A stretch of 39,156 nt of DNA from Variovorax sp. CAN15 (GTDB lineage: Bacteria; Pseudomonadota; Gammaproteobacteria; Burkholderiales; Burkholderiaceae_C), in contig NZ_JASMRZ010000001.1 in NCBI RefSeq assembly GCF_030462475.1, positions 275,205 to 314,360 of the forward strand, given 5' to 3'. The translations under genes and the position numbers were made by a program. Shown here in pieces: positions 1-7,494 of this stretch. Numbering within the stretch: the stretch's first letter is position 1; every line of letters begins with the position of its first letter. Below the pieces are notes generated by a model, which had not been told where the DNA came from, ran no database searches, and saw only the letters and a program-made list of their open reading frames with translations.

Positions 1-1104
1 GAGCTGGCCTTCAAGTTCGGCCCCGCCGAGTATTTCTCGCTGATGGTGCTGGGCCTGATCGGCGCTGTGGTGCTGGCCTCGGGCTCGCTGCTGAAGGCGG
101 TGGCGATGATCGTGCTGGGCCTGCTGCTGGGCATCGTGGGCACCGACGTCAACTCGGGCGTGGCGCGCTACAGCTTCGACATTCCGGAGCTCACCGACGG
201 CATCGGCTTCGTGGTCATCGCCATGGGCGTGTTCGGCTACGGCGAGATCATCGGCAACCTCTCGCAGCCCGACGACGAGCGCGAGGTGTTCACGCACAAG
301 GTCAAGGGCCTGTGGCCCACCAAGGACGACTTCAAGCGCATGCTGCCCGCCGTGCTGCGTGGCACGGCCCTCGGCTCGGCGCTGGGCATCCTGCCCGGCG
401 GCGGCGCGCTGCTGGCCTCGTTCGCCTCCTACGCGCTCGAGAAGAAGATCCGCATGCGCCCCGGCGAAGTGCCCTTCGGCAAGGGCAACATCCGCGGCGT
501 GGCATCGCCCGAGTCGGCCAACAATGCCGGCGCGCAGACCTCCTTCATCCCGCTGCTGACGCTGGGCATTCCGCCCAATGCGGTGATGGCGCTGATGGTG
601 GGCGCGATGACGATCCACAACATCCAGCCCGGCCCGCAGGTGATGACCAGCAACCCCGAGCTGTTCTGGGGCCTGATCGCCTCGATGTGGATCGGCAACG
701 CGATGCTCATCATCCTGAACCTGCCGCTGATCGGCATGTGGATCAAGCTGCTGACGGTGCCCTACAGGTTCCTGTTTCCGGCGATCGTGCTGTTCTGCGC
801 GATCGGCGTGTACTCGACCAACAACAACACCTTCGACGTGTGGATGGTGGCGGCCTTCGGCTTCATCGGCTACCTCTTCATCAAGCTGCGCACCGAGCCC
901 GCGCCGCTGCTGCTGGGCTTCATCCTCGGGCCGATGATGGAAGAGAACCTGCGCCGGGCGCTGCTGCTGTCGCGCGGCGCGTGGAGCGTGTTCGTCACGC
1001 GGCCGCTGTCGGCGGGGCTGCTGGTCGCGGCGGTGCTGCTGCTGGGCATCGTGCTGCTGCCGGCCATCAAGGCCAAGCGCGAAGAGGCGTTCGTAGAGGA
1101 CTGA
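1..1104 (+). CDS. TctA-family tripartite tricarboxylate transporter permease, 3' part
   Basis: This is the large membrane subunit of a tripartite tricarboxylate transporter, which imports carboxylates with a periplasmic TctC/Bug receptor and a small TctB subunit. The frame is open from base 1, so the start lies outside the window and about 367 C-terminal residues are seen. The family-typical stretch with PESANNAGAQ, followed by PLLTLGIPP and a long run of hydrophobic segments, is clear. The C-terminus is charged (KAKREEAFVED), as expected for a cytoplasmic tail. It ends 3 bp before the stop of the convergent chromate transporter gene, with no obvious terminator hairpin between. The substrate cannot be read from sequence. 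A Bug receptor gene lies in this window at 35452, but it is far away and need not be the partner. Confidence 0.93.
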   Translation, partial: ELAFKFGPAEYFSLMVLGLIGAVVLASGSLLKAVAMIVLGLLLGIVGTDVNSGVARYSFDIPELTDGIGFVVIAMGVFGYGEIIGNLSQPDDEREVFTHKVKGLWPTKDDFKRMLPAVLRGTALGSALGILPGGGALLASFASYALEKKIRMRPGEVPFGKGNIRGVASPESANNAGAQTSFIPLLTLGIPPNAVMALMVGAMTIHNIQPGPQVMTSNPELFWGLIASMWIGNAMLIILNLPLIGMWIKLLTVPYRFLFPAIVLFCAIGVYSTNNNTFDVWMVAAFGFIGYLFIKLRTEPAPLLLGFILGPMMEENLRRALLLSRGAWSVFVTRPLSAGLLVAAVLLLGIVLLPAIKAKREEAFVED

Positions 1105-1107
1105 GCC

Positions 1108-2472
1108 TCAACGCGCGAGCAAAGGCAGCAGCAACAGCTGCCACGCCAGCCCAAGCAAGGCTGACCCAAGCACCACCGGGATCACACCGGCCTTGAAGCG
1201 GAACAGCGCCACGGCGGCGATCAGCCCGATCGCCGCCGATGCCGCGTCGAAGCCGCCGCCCGCTCCCTTGGGCCACAGGACGTGCCAGGCGAAGAACACC
1301 GCCAGGTTGACGATCACGCCCACCACCGCCGCCGTGATGGCCGTGAGCGGCGCGGTGAGCTTCAGGTTGCCGTGCGTGGATTCGATGAACGGGCCGCCGA
1401 GCAGGATGAACAGGAAGGACGGCAGGAAGGTGAAGAAGCTCACCACCGTCGCCGCCACCGCGCCCGCGACGAAGAGCGAATTGCCGCCGAAGAGCGCCTG
1501 ATTCCAGCCGCCGACGAAGCCCACGAAGGACACCACCATGATCAGCGGCCCCGGCGTGGTCTCGCCGAGCGCGAGGCCGTCGATCATCTGCGTGGCGCCC
1601 AGCCAGCCGTAGTGGTCGACCGCGCCCTGGAACACGTAGGGCAGCACCGCGTACGCACCGCCGAAGGTCAGCAGCGCGGCCTTGGTGAAGAACCAGCCCA
1701 TCTGCGTGAGGGTGCCGTGCCAGCCGTAGAACGCGGTGAGCGCGCCGATGGCGCCCAGCCACAGCGCGAGGAACACGCCCAGCACGCGCCAGAAGCGGCC
1801 CCAGCCGAAGCGCGCGTGCGCGGGTGCCGGCGTGTCGTCGTCGATGAGCGCCGGGCCGATGGCCGCCGCTGCCGCGCCATGCCCGCCGCCGGGCGCGAAG
1901 CGCTCCGGCGCCACCCGGCTGCCGAAATAGCCGACGGCCCCGGCCACCAGCACGATCAGCGGAAAGGGCGCGCCCAGCGCGAAGATCGCCACGAAGGCCG
2001 CCGCCGCGATCGCCCAGAGCCATGCGTTCTTCAGCACCCGCGAGCCGATGCGCCAGGCCGCGAACAGCACGATGGCCGTGACCGCCGGCTTCACGCCGTA
2101 CAGCAGCCCCGCCACCGCCGGCACCTGCCCGTAGGCCATGTAGACCCACGACAGCGCGACCAGGATGAAGAGCGAGGGCAGCACGAACAGCACCCCCGCA
2201 GCGATGCCGCCCCAGGTGCGGTGCATGAGCCAGCCGATGTAGGTGGCGAGCTGCTGGGCCTCGGGGCCGGGCAGCAGCATGCAGTAGTTGAGGGCGTGGA
2301 GGAATCGCTTCTCCGAGATCCAGCGCCTGCGCTCCACCAGCTCCTGGTGCATCAGCGCGATCTGCCCGGCCGGACCGCCGAAGCTGATGAAGCCCAGCTT
2401 GAGCCAGTACGCGAAGGCCTGCCAGAAGCTGACGGGAACGGGCCGCCCGACGGGATCTTGGACAGAGGACAT
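1108..2472 (-). CDS. chrA: Chromate transporter, long two-domain ChrA type
   Basis: An inner-membrane CHR-family transporter of 454 aa, the usual length of the bidomain form that exports chromate or exchanges related oxyanions. The N-terminal CHR domain (about residues 10-180) shows [12 protein letters not shown] and [16 protein letters not shown]. The second domain (about 235-450) shows [13 protein letters not shown] and [13 protein letters not shown], the repeated FGG and PGP signatures. The start chosen is MSSVQDPV; the open frame continues upstream but overlaps the neighbouring gene. It lies 20 bp downstream of the TSUP permease gene on the same strand, so the two are probably co-transcribed. 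A TSUP (sulfite/sulfonate-type) permease next to an oxyanion transporter suggests a common anion theme, which is inference. No chrB regulator is seen. Confidence 0.9.
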   Translation of the reverse strand: MSSVQDPVGRPVPVSFWQAFAYWLKLGFISFGGPAGQIALMHQELVERRRWISEKRFLHALNYCMLLPGPEAQQLATYIGWLMHRTWGGIAAGVLFVLPSLFILVALSWVYMAYGQVPAVAGLLYGVKPAVTAIVLFAAWRIGSRVLKNAWLWAIAAAAFVAIFALGAPFPLIVLVAGAVGYFGSRVAPERFAPGGGHGAAAAAIGPALIDDDTPAPAHARFGWGRFWRVLGVFLALWLGAIGALTAFYGWHGTLTQMGWFFTKAALLTFGGAYAVLPYVFQGAVDHYGWLGATQMIDGLALGETTPGPLIMVVSFVGFVGGWNQALFGGNSLFVAGAVAATVVSFFTFLPSFLFILLGGPFIESTHGNLKLTAPLTAITAAVVGVIVNLAVFFAWHVLWPKGAGGGFDAASAAIGLIAAVALFRFKAGVIPVVLGSALLGLAWQLLLLPLLAR

Positions 2473-2492
2473 CGGGCGACTTTCGTGTTGCG

Positions 2493-3251
2493 CTATTTCA
2501 GGAATGCGTCGTAGGCGGTCTTCAGTATGAGCGCGCTCACCACCACGATGAACACCACCCGCACGAAGCCCGCGCCGTGCTTCAGCGCAACCCGCGTACC
2601 CAGCACGCTGCCGGCCACGTTGGCCACCGCCATCACCAGCCCGTAGTGCCACCAGACGTGGCCCTTGGCCGCCAGCAGGATCAGCGCGGCGGCGTTGGTC
2701 AGCGTGTTGATGATCTTGGCCGAGGCGGATGCGTTGAGGAAGTCGTAGCCCATCCAGCGCACGAAGAGGAACACGAGGAAGCTGCCCGCGCCCGGCCCGA
2801 AGAAGCCGTCGTACAGGCCGATCGACAGGCCGATGGCGCAGGCCGCCAGCGTCTCCGCCCGGCCGGAGAAGCGCGGCGCGTGCATGCGGCCCATGTCCTT
2901 GCGCGCGAGCGTGTAGAGCAGCACGCCCAGCAGGATGAGCGGCAGCGCCTTGCGCAGGAAATCGCCCGGGAACATGGTGACGCCCCAGGCGCCCAGCATC
3001 GAGCCGGCAAAGCCGAGCAGCGCGGCCGGCCACAGGGCGCCCCAGCGCATCTGCACCCGCTGGCTGAACTGGGCCGCGGCGGCGGCCGTGCCCCAGATGG
3101 ACGCACTCTTGTTGGTGCCCAGCAGGGTCGCGGGCGGTGCGCCCGGGAAAACGGCGAACAGCGCAGGCACAAGGATGAGCCCGCCTCCGCCCACGATCGA
3201 ATCGACAAAACCCGCGAGCAAAGAGGCGCCCGTCACCACCAGCATTTCCAT
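2493..3251 (-). CDS. TSUP (TauE/SafE) family permease
   Basis: A 252-aa membrane protein of the TSUP family, whose members move sulfite, sulfonates or sulfoacetate-like organic anions across the inner membrane. The sequence opens with [21 protein letters not shown], the family's first repeat with its glycine cluster, and has a second repeat near residue 140 ([20 protein letters not shown]). The length is normal. Two near starts exist (at 3251 and two codons later); neither has a strong ribosome binding site. It is followed after 20 bp by chrA on the same strand. A minus-strand intrinsic terminator at 3331-3353 lies upstream, so the TSUP-chrA pair must start from its own promoter in 3252-3330. 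The substrate is unknown. Confidence 0.88.
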   Translation of the reverse strand: MEMLVVTGASLLAGFVDSIVGGGGLILVPALFAVFPGAPPATLLGTNKSASIWGTAAAAAQFSQRVQMRWGALWPAALLGFAGSMLGAWGVTMFPGDFLRKALPLILLGVLLYTLARKDMGRMHAPRFSGRAETLAACAIGLSIGLYDGFFGPGAGSFLVFLFVRWMGYDFLNASASAKIINTLTNAAALILLAAKGHVWWHYGLVMAVANVAGSVLGTRVALKHGAGFVRVVFIVVVSALILKTAYDAFLK

Positions 3252-3330
3252 AGGGGGTGGATTGTCTCACCCCGGTGCTATCGAAAAAGTAGCTGCAGAG
3301 GCCGGCGCTTCAGGCGTTCGCGCAAATAAA

Positions 3331-3353
3331 AAGGCGCCGACCAGCGGCGCCTT
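3331..3353 (-). terminator. Rho-independent terminator reading leftward
   Basis: A perfect 9-bp stem (AAGGCGCCG / CGGCGCCTT) with a 5-nt loop. On the minus strand it is followed directly by a T-rich run (TTTATTT after the TT of the stem), the classical intrinsic terminator form. It points away from the ammonium transporter gene and sits 80 bp upstream of the TSUP permease start, so it must end a minus-strand transcript that begins between about 3360 and 3600, where no protein-coding gene is convincing. Confidence 0.75.
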
Positions 3354-3480
3354 CCAAAGTCGAACCAGGCATCTCGTACGGAGCCTTTGAAGATTTTTAT
3401 TGTTGCTAGGGGGGATTGTCTCCTCGGACCCTCGGCATACGAGCAGGGCCCGTTCGCGAGTGCGCAGACTTTAGGGGCAC
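3331..3480 (-). ncRNA. Candidate structured small RNA ending at the terminator
   Basis: The minus strand from about 3480 down to the terminator can fold. A closing stem pairs AAAGTC (near 3472) with GACTTT (just before the terminator). Inside it, GCACTCG can pair with CGAGATGC with one bulge, and GGGCCC with GGGTCC. No believable reading frame fills the stretch. This fits an independent small RNA or a leftover leader. I could not match it to 6S RNA, tmRNA or RNase P RNA. No clear minus-strand promoter was found, and the 5' end is a guess. Confidence 0.25.
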
Positions 3481-3496
3481 GCACCGCCTCAGTGCA
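3480..3496. promoter_or_regulatory. NtrC-like enhancer site upstream of the ammonium transporter
   Basis: GCACC-GCCTC-AGTGC, flanked by a terminal A, matches the NtrC dyad pattern GCACC-N5-GGTGC with one mismatch. Its centre is about 108 bp upstream of the start site predicted from the sigma-54 promoter at 3570-3585, a normal enhancer distance. It supports nitrogen control of the ammonium transporter. Binding is inferred, not shown. Confidence 0.5.
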
Positions 3497-3569
3497 TAGG
3501 GAATTACCCGCTTTGCCTTACGCGGGAAGCCCGATTTGCAAACCAAAGTGTTTCTGATAGTTAACGACG

Positions 3570-3585
3570 TGGCACGACTTGTGCA
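3570..3585 (+). promoter_or_regulatory. Sigma-54 (RpoN) promoter for the ammonium transporter
   Basis: TGGCACG-ACTT-GTGCA matches the -24/-12 consensus TGGCACG-N4-TTGCA at all but one base. The GG and GC doublets are 10 nt apart, as sigma-54 needs. Transcription would begin near 3596, leaving a leader of about 30 nt before the ATG at 3626. Confidence 0.72.
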
Positions 3586-3625
3586 CGCGGCCCGGTGGTC
3601 CATCACTTGAAGAAGAAGAACAGCC

Positions 3626-4864
3626 ATGGCCCTGGCACCGCAAGCCTCCATCAGCGCGGCAGACACCGCGTGGATGATGACCTCGACCGCGCTGGTGCTG
3701 CTGATGACGCTGCCCGGCATCGCCCTCTTCTATGCCGGCATGGTGCGCCGCAAGAACGTGCTGGCCACCATGGCGGCGGTGGTGGCGATCGCCGCTGCCG
3801 TCTCGCTGACCTGGTTCACGGCCGGCTATTCGCTCGCCTTCACCGAGGGCTGGCCCTGGCTCGGCGGCACCGGCCGACTCTGGTTCTCGGGCTTCGACTA
3901 TCTGAAGGAGGCCGGCCAGCTCGCCGTGAGCCACGTGGCGCCCAACGTGCCAGAGACGGTCTACGCGATGTTCCAGCTCACCTTCGCGATCATCACCACC
4001 GCGCTGGTGCTCGGCGCCTTCGTCGAACGCATGCGCTTCTCGGCGATCCTGTGGTTCGCGCTGCTGTGGAGCGTGCTGGTGTACGCGCCCATCGCGCACT
4101 GGGTGTGGGAGCCGGGCGGCTGGCTCGCCCAGATGGGCGCACTCGACTTCGCCGGCGGCTCGGTGGTGCACGTCAACGCCGGCATCGCCGGGCTCGTGTG
4201 CGCCTACGCCCTCGGCCCGCGCAAGGGCTACGGACGGGAGGCCTTCGAGCCCTACAGCCTGGCGCTCACCATGACCGGCGCGGGCCTGCTGTGGGTGGGC
4301 TGGTTCGGCTTCAATGCGGGCTCGGCGGTGGCGGCCGACGGGCGCGCGGGCCTGGCCATGCTGGTGACGCACATCGCGGCCGCAGCCGGCGCCATGAGCT
4401 GGATGGTCGGCGAATGGATCGTGCGCCGCAGCCCCTCTCTGCTGGGCCTGTGCTCGGGCCTGGTGGCCGGGCTGGTGGCCATCACGCCCGCGGCCGGCTT
4501 CGTCACGCCGCCGGCCGCGCTGGCCATCGGCGCCATCGCGGGGCTGGCCTGCTACTGGGGCGCCACCGGCCTGAAGCACCTGCTGGGTGCGGACGACTCG
4601 CTCGACGTGTTCGGCGTGCACGGCATCGGTGGCATCGTGGGTGCACTGCTGACCGGCGTTTTCGCCGATCCGCGCGTCTCCGGCGCCACCGGCGACGTGC
4701 TGACGCAGGCGATCGCGGTCGGCAGCGTGGCCATCTTCAGCGCAACGGGGACGGCCGTGGTGCTGTTCCTGGTGCACGTCATCGTCGGCCTGCGCGTCGA
4801 TGCCGACAGCGAGTTGCTGGGCCTCGATCTTGCACAGCACAGGGAACATCTCGGGAGCAGTTGA
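3626..4864 (+). CDS. amtB: Ammonium transporter (Amt/MEP/Rh family)
   Basis: A 412-aa inner-membrane ammonium channel of usual family length. The pore's twin histidines appear at about H182 (in GGSVVHVNAG) and H332 (in FGVHGIGG). The family signature DFAGGSVVHVNAGIAG and the LWVGWFGFNAGSA stretch are intact. The C-terminal tail (ELLGLDLAQHRE) resembles the segment that GlnK/PII proteins control in this family. The N-terminus begins in the periplasm-facing first helix with no extra signal peptide. No glnK is adjacent, which is unusual because amtB and glnK are often paired; instead a 101-aa gene follows after 23 bp. The sigma-54 promoter and NtrC-like site upstream point to induction under nitrogen limitation. 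Confidence 0.95.
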   Translation: MALAPQASISAADTAWMMTSTALVLLMTLPGIALFYAGMVRRKNVLATMAAVVAIAAAVSLTWFTAGYSLAFTEGWPWLGGTGRLWFSGFDYLKEAGQLAVSHVAPNVPETVYAMFQLTFAIITTALVLGAFVERMRFSAILWFALLWSVLVYAPIAHWVWEPGGWLAQMGALDFAGGSVVHVNAGIAGLVCAYALGPRKGYGREAFEPYSLALTMTGAGLLWVGWFGFNAGSAVAADGRAGLAMLVTHIAAAAGAMSWMVGEWIVRRSPSLLGLCSGLVAGLVAITPAAGFVTPPAALAIGAIAGLACYWGATGLKHLLGADDSLDVFGVHGIGGIVGALLTGVFADPRVSGATGDVLTQAIAVGSVAIFSATGTAVVLFLVHVIVGLRVDADSELLGLDLAQHREHLGSS

Positions 4865-4887
4865 CCCACCGACGGAGGAAACAAGCC

Positions 4888-5193
4888 ATGTCGCCATCCA
4901 TGTCCGAAAGCGAACGCATCGCCCTTGCCGCCCGCCTTCACGTGGCACTGCGGCGAAAGCACGGCCGCGTGACCGACACCGAATGGATGGCGACCAACGC
5001 CGAGTACGCCGCCGAGATCGTGCGCATGACCCGCGCGCACGCGGCCGACACCAAGGACGAGGAGCTCTACCTGCTGGCCACCCGCCTGGAGCAGGCGATG
5101 GAGCCGCTGGCCCGCGCCGCGCGCCTGGCGGCACGCCAGCCCGACGGCCAGCCGCCCACGCCGCCGCCCCGGTACGTCGGCGGCCTGCGCTGA
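4888..5193 (+). CDS. Small conserved-looking protein of unknown function downstream of amtB
   Basis: A 101-aa soluble protein preceded by a strong ribosome binding site (GGAGGAA, 7 nt before the ATG). It has no signal peptide or membrane segment. Residues 1-85 are mostly helix-forming and charged (SESERIALAARLHVALRRKHGR, AEYAAEIVRMTRAHA, LYLLATRLEQAME), followed by a proline-rich tail (QPPTPPP). I do not recognise the family. It lies 23 bp after the ammonium transporter gene on the same strand, so it should share the nitrogen-controlled transcript. A role with the transporter is inferred only from this position. Two repeat copies follow its stop codon. Confidence 0.7.
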   Translation: MSPSMSESERIALAARLHVALRRKHGRVTDTEWMATNAEYAAEIVRMTRAHAADTKDEELYLLATRLEQAMEPLARAARLAARQPDGQPPTPPPRYVGGLR

Positions 5194-5216
5194 TACACAG
5201 CCAAGTCGCGGGACAC

Positions 5217-5301
5217 CGCGGAACCGGCTTCGCCGGGCCGCAGGTGTCGCCCCCGGAAGGGGGATGGCGAAGCGACACGAAGTGCGCGAAGCTTGGGGGA
5301 G
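5217..5301 (+). repeat. Intergenic repeat family A, copy 1
   Basis: Unit of about 85 bp starting CGCGGAACCGGCTTCGCCGG, with an inner CCCCCGGAAGGGGG hairpin and ending GACACGAAGTGCGCG...TGGGGGAG. It contains several short palindromes. It begins about 23 bp after the stop of the 101-aa gene and directly precedes copy 2. The same unit recurs across the window in both orientations. Confidence 0.85.
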
Positions 5302-5312
5302 AACCTGGTCGT

Positions 5313-5398
5313 CGCGGAACCGGCTTCGCCGGGCCGCAGGTGTCGCCCCCGACGAGGGGGTTGGCGAAGCGACACGAAGTGTGCGCAGCCTGGGGGAG
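5313..5398 (+). repeat. Intergenic repeat family A, copy 2
   Basis: Second unit in the same orientation as copy 1, differing mainly in the inner hairpin (CCCCCGACGAGGGGG). The two copies fill the space between two convergent genes and end 3 bp before the stop codon of the TPP enzyme gene, where they could serve as a bidirectional terminator region. Confidence 0.85.
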
Positions 5399-5401
5399 TG
5401 C

Positions 5402-7075
5402 TCAGTTCCCCAGTGCGGCCTTTCGGATCGACTGCAGCGTGCTGCCCGGCGTGATGGCCTCCGGGTCGAGCAGGCAGTGCAGGATCGCCGGCTTGCCGCT
5501 GGCGCGCGCGCGGGCCAGCGCGGGGCCGAACTCTCCGGTGCTCTCCACGCGCTCGCCGTGCCCGCCGAATACTTCGGCATAACCGCGGAAGTCCGGGTTC
5601 TTCAGCTGCGTGGCGCTGATGCGGCCGGGGTAGTGCTTTTCCTGGTGCATGCGGATGGTGCCGTACATGGCGTTGTCCAGCAGCACCACGATGATCGGCA
5701 GGCCGTACTGCACGGCGGTGGCGAACTCCTGGCCGTGCATCATGAAGTCGCCGTCGCCCGCGAACACCACCACCTCGCGCTGCGGCCACAGGCGCTTGGC
5801 GCCGACGCCGGCCGGCAGGCCGTAGCCCATCGAGCCGCTGGTGGGCGCAAGCTGGCTGGCATACGCGCGGAACGGCCAGAAGCGGTGCACCCAGGTTGCG
5901 AAGTTGCCCGCGCCGTTGCAGAAGATGGTGTCGGCCGGCAGCACCTCGCGCAGGTGCTGCATGACCTCGCCCATCTGCAGCGCGCCCGGAATGCGGATGG
6001 GCGACGGGTCGCTCCAGCGCAGGAAGTCTTCGCGCGCGATCTTCGTTTCCGCCGCCCAGGCTGGAGCCTGCGCGGGTCGCAACGTGGACACAGCCTCGGC
6101 GAATGCCCGCGGCGTGGCATGGATGCCCAGCGCCGGTCGATACAGCCTGCCGAGTTCGTCGGCGTCGGCATGCACGTGCACCAGCGCCTGCTTCGGCTGC
6201 GGAATGGACAGCAGCTCGTAGCCCTGCGAAGGCACCTCCGACAGGCGCCCGCCAACCAGAAGGATCAGGTCGGCATTGCGGATGCGCTCCAGCATCTTCG
6301 GATTGACGCCCAGCCCGAGGTCGCCCGCGTAGCAGGGGTGATCGGCCGACATCAGCATCTGGCGGCGGAACGAGCAGTACACGGGCAGCGAGAACGCCGC
6401 CGCGAAGTCCGCGAACTGCCGCGCCGCCTGTTCAGACCAGCGGCTGCCGCCCACGATGACCACCGGCCGCTGCGCCTGCGACAGGCGTTGCTGCAGTTCG
6501 GCGAGCTGCGCCGCGCCGGGATGGGTTTCGGTGACGGCGTAGGGCTGCGCGTCGGCCACCGTCGCGGCCTCGGTCAGCATGTCTTCCGGCAGCGCGATCA
6601 CCACCGGACCGGGGCGGCCCGAGGTCGCGACATGGAAGGCGCGCGAGACCAGCTCGGGCACGCGCGCCGGGTCGTCGATCTGCACCACCCACTTGGCCAT
6701 GGTGCCGAACACCGCGCCGTAATCCAGCTCCTGGAAGGCCTCGCGGCCCATCGCGTCGCGCGCGACCTGTCCGACGAAGAGCAGGAGCGGCGTCGAATCC
6801 TGGTGCGCGATGTGCACGCCCGCCGACGCATTGGTGGCGCCGGGCCCGCGCGTGACGAAGCACACGCCCGGCCTGCCGGTGAGCTTGCCCTGCGCCTCGG
6901 CCATCATGGTTGCGCCGCCTTCCTGGCGGCACACGGTCACGTCGATGGATGCGTCGTGCAGCGCGTCGAGTACGGCGAGAAAGCTCTCGCCGGGCACGCA
7001 GAAGAGCTGCTCGACGCCGTGGGTGACGAGCTGGTCGACCAGGATCTGGCCGCCGGTGCGGGGGGTGGAAGTCAT
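5402..7075 (-). CDS. Acetolactate-synthase-like thiamine pyrophosphate enzyme
   Basis: A 557-aa enzyme with the three-domain layout of the acetolactate synthase / benzoylformate decarboxylase family: N-terminal pyrimidine-binding domain (1-170), central domain (190-325), C-terminal diphosphate-binding domain (370-545). The cofactor-activating glutamate is E52 in CRQEGG. The GDG of the Mg-diphosphate motif is at 440-442, ending in DN (LLDNAMYGT) rather than NN. Length fits the catabolic or anabolic large subunit, but no small regulatory subunit gene is next to it. It is the last gene of a minus-strand set after an aminotransferase and an ALDH7-type dehydrogenase, which suggests decarboxylation of a 2-oxo acid in amino acid breakdown rather than branched-chain synthesis. 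The exact substrate is not readable. Confidence 0.88.
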   Translation of the reverse strand: MTSTPRTGGQILVDQLVTHGVEQLFCVPGESFLAVLDALHDASIDVTVCRQEGGATMMAEAQGKLTGRPGVCFVTRGPGATNASAGVHIAHQDSTPLLLFVGQVARDAMGREAFQELDYGAVFGTMAKWVVQIDDPARVPELVSRAFHVATSGRPGPVVIALPEDMLTEAATVADAQPYAVTETHPGAAQLAELQQRLSQAQRPVVIVGGSRWSEQAARQFADFAAAFSLPVYCSFRRQMLMSADHPCYAGDLGLGVNPKMLERIRNADLILLVGGRLSEVPSQGYELLSIPQPKQALVHVHADADELGRLYRPALGIHATPRAFAEAVSTLRPAQAPAWAAETKIAREDFLRWSDPSPIRIPGALQMGEVMQHLREVLPADTIFCNGAGNFATWVHRFWPFRAYASQLAPTSGSMGYGLPAGVGAKRLWPQREVVVFAGDGDFMMHGQEFATAVQYGLPIIVVLLDNAMYGTIRMHQEKHYPGRISATQLKNPDFRGYAEVFGGHGERVESTGEFGPALARARASGKPAILHCLLDPEAITPGSTLQSIRKAALGN

Positions 7076-7106
7076 GCTGTATCCAATGGGCTGAAGATGT
7101 TCGGTA

Positions 7107-7300
7107 TCGCTCCTTCCCCCTCTGGGGGAAGGTTGGGATGGGGGCAAGCGGCGATGGATGAGCCGACGGCAATGGATGCGCCGCCTGCCCCCACCCCAGC
7201 CCTCCCCCAGCGGTGGAGGGAGAAATGCGGGGTCATTCGGGCGCCTCGCACGCAGCCTGGATGCGATGGCATCCGTCGAGCAGCCGCGCCATCGAGGCAA
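7107..7300. repeat. 194-bp tandem duplication, unit 1, carrying repeat family B and a dead gene end
   Basis: This unit matches the next 194 bp (7301-7494) without gaps. Its first 125 bases are an inverted-repeat element of family B: CCTTCCCCC...GGGGGAAGG, then two complementary arms (GGTTGGGATGGGGGC and GCCCCCACCCCAGCC). Its last 68 bases (7233-7300) copy the 3' end of the neighbouring aminotransferase gene, including the stop codon, and now carry several substitutions. The fragment cannot be translated as part of a gene. Confidence 0.88.
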
Positions 7301-7494
7301 TCGCTCCTTCCCCCTTTGGGGGAAGGTTGGGATGGGGGCAAGCGGCGATGGAAAAGCCAGCGGCAATGGATGCGCCGCGAGCCCCCACCCCTGCCCTCCC
7401 CCAGCGGGAGAGGGAGAAATTCGGGGTCATTCGAGCGCCTCGCACGCAGCCTGGATGCGCTTGCATGCCTCTTCCAGCTGCGCCATCGAGGTCG
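7301..7494. repeat. 194-bp tandem duplication, unit 2, overlapping the aminotransferase end
   Basis: Second unit of the tandem duplication. Bases 7301-7426 are the family B inverted repeat lying after the aminotransferase stop; 7427-7494 are the functional last codons of that gene. The offset is exactly 194 for every landmark compared (TCGCTCC, TCATTCG, CGCCATCGAG). Confidence 0.88.

Noticed and set aside
3331..3480. 6S RNA, tmRNA or RNase P RNA as identity of the candidate small RNA
   Set aside because: The sequence lacks the long rod with a central bubble of 6S, the tRNA-like ends of tmRNA and the conserved RNase P core.
3278..3720. Short minus-strand open frames upstream of amtB
   Set aside because: They have no ribosome binding site and cross the sigma-54 promoter and terminator; a structured RNA explains the stretch better.
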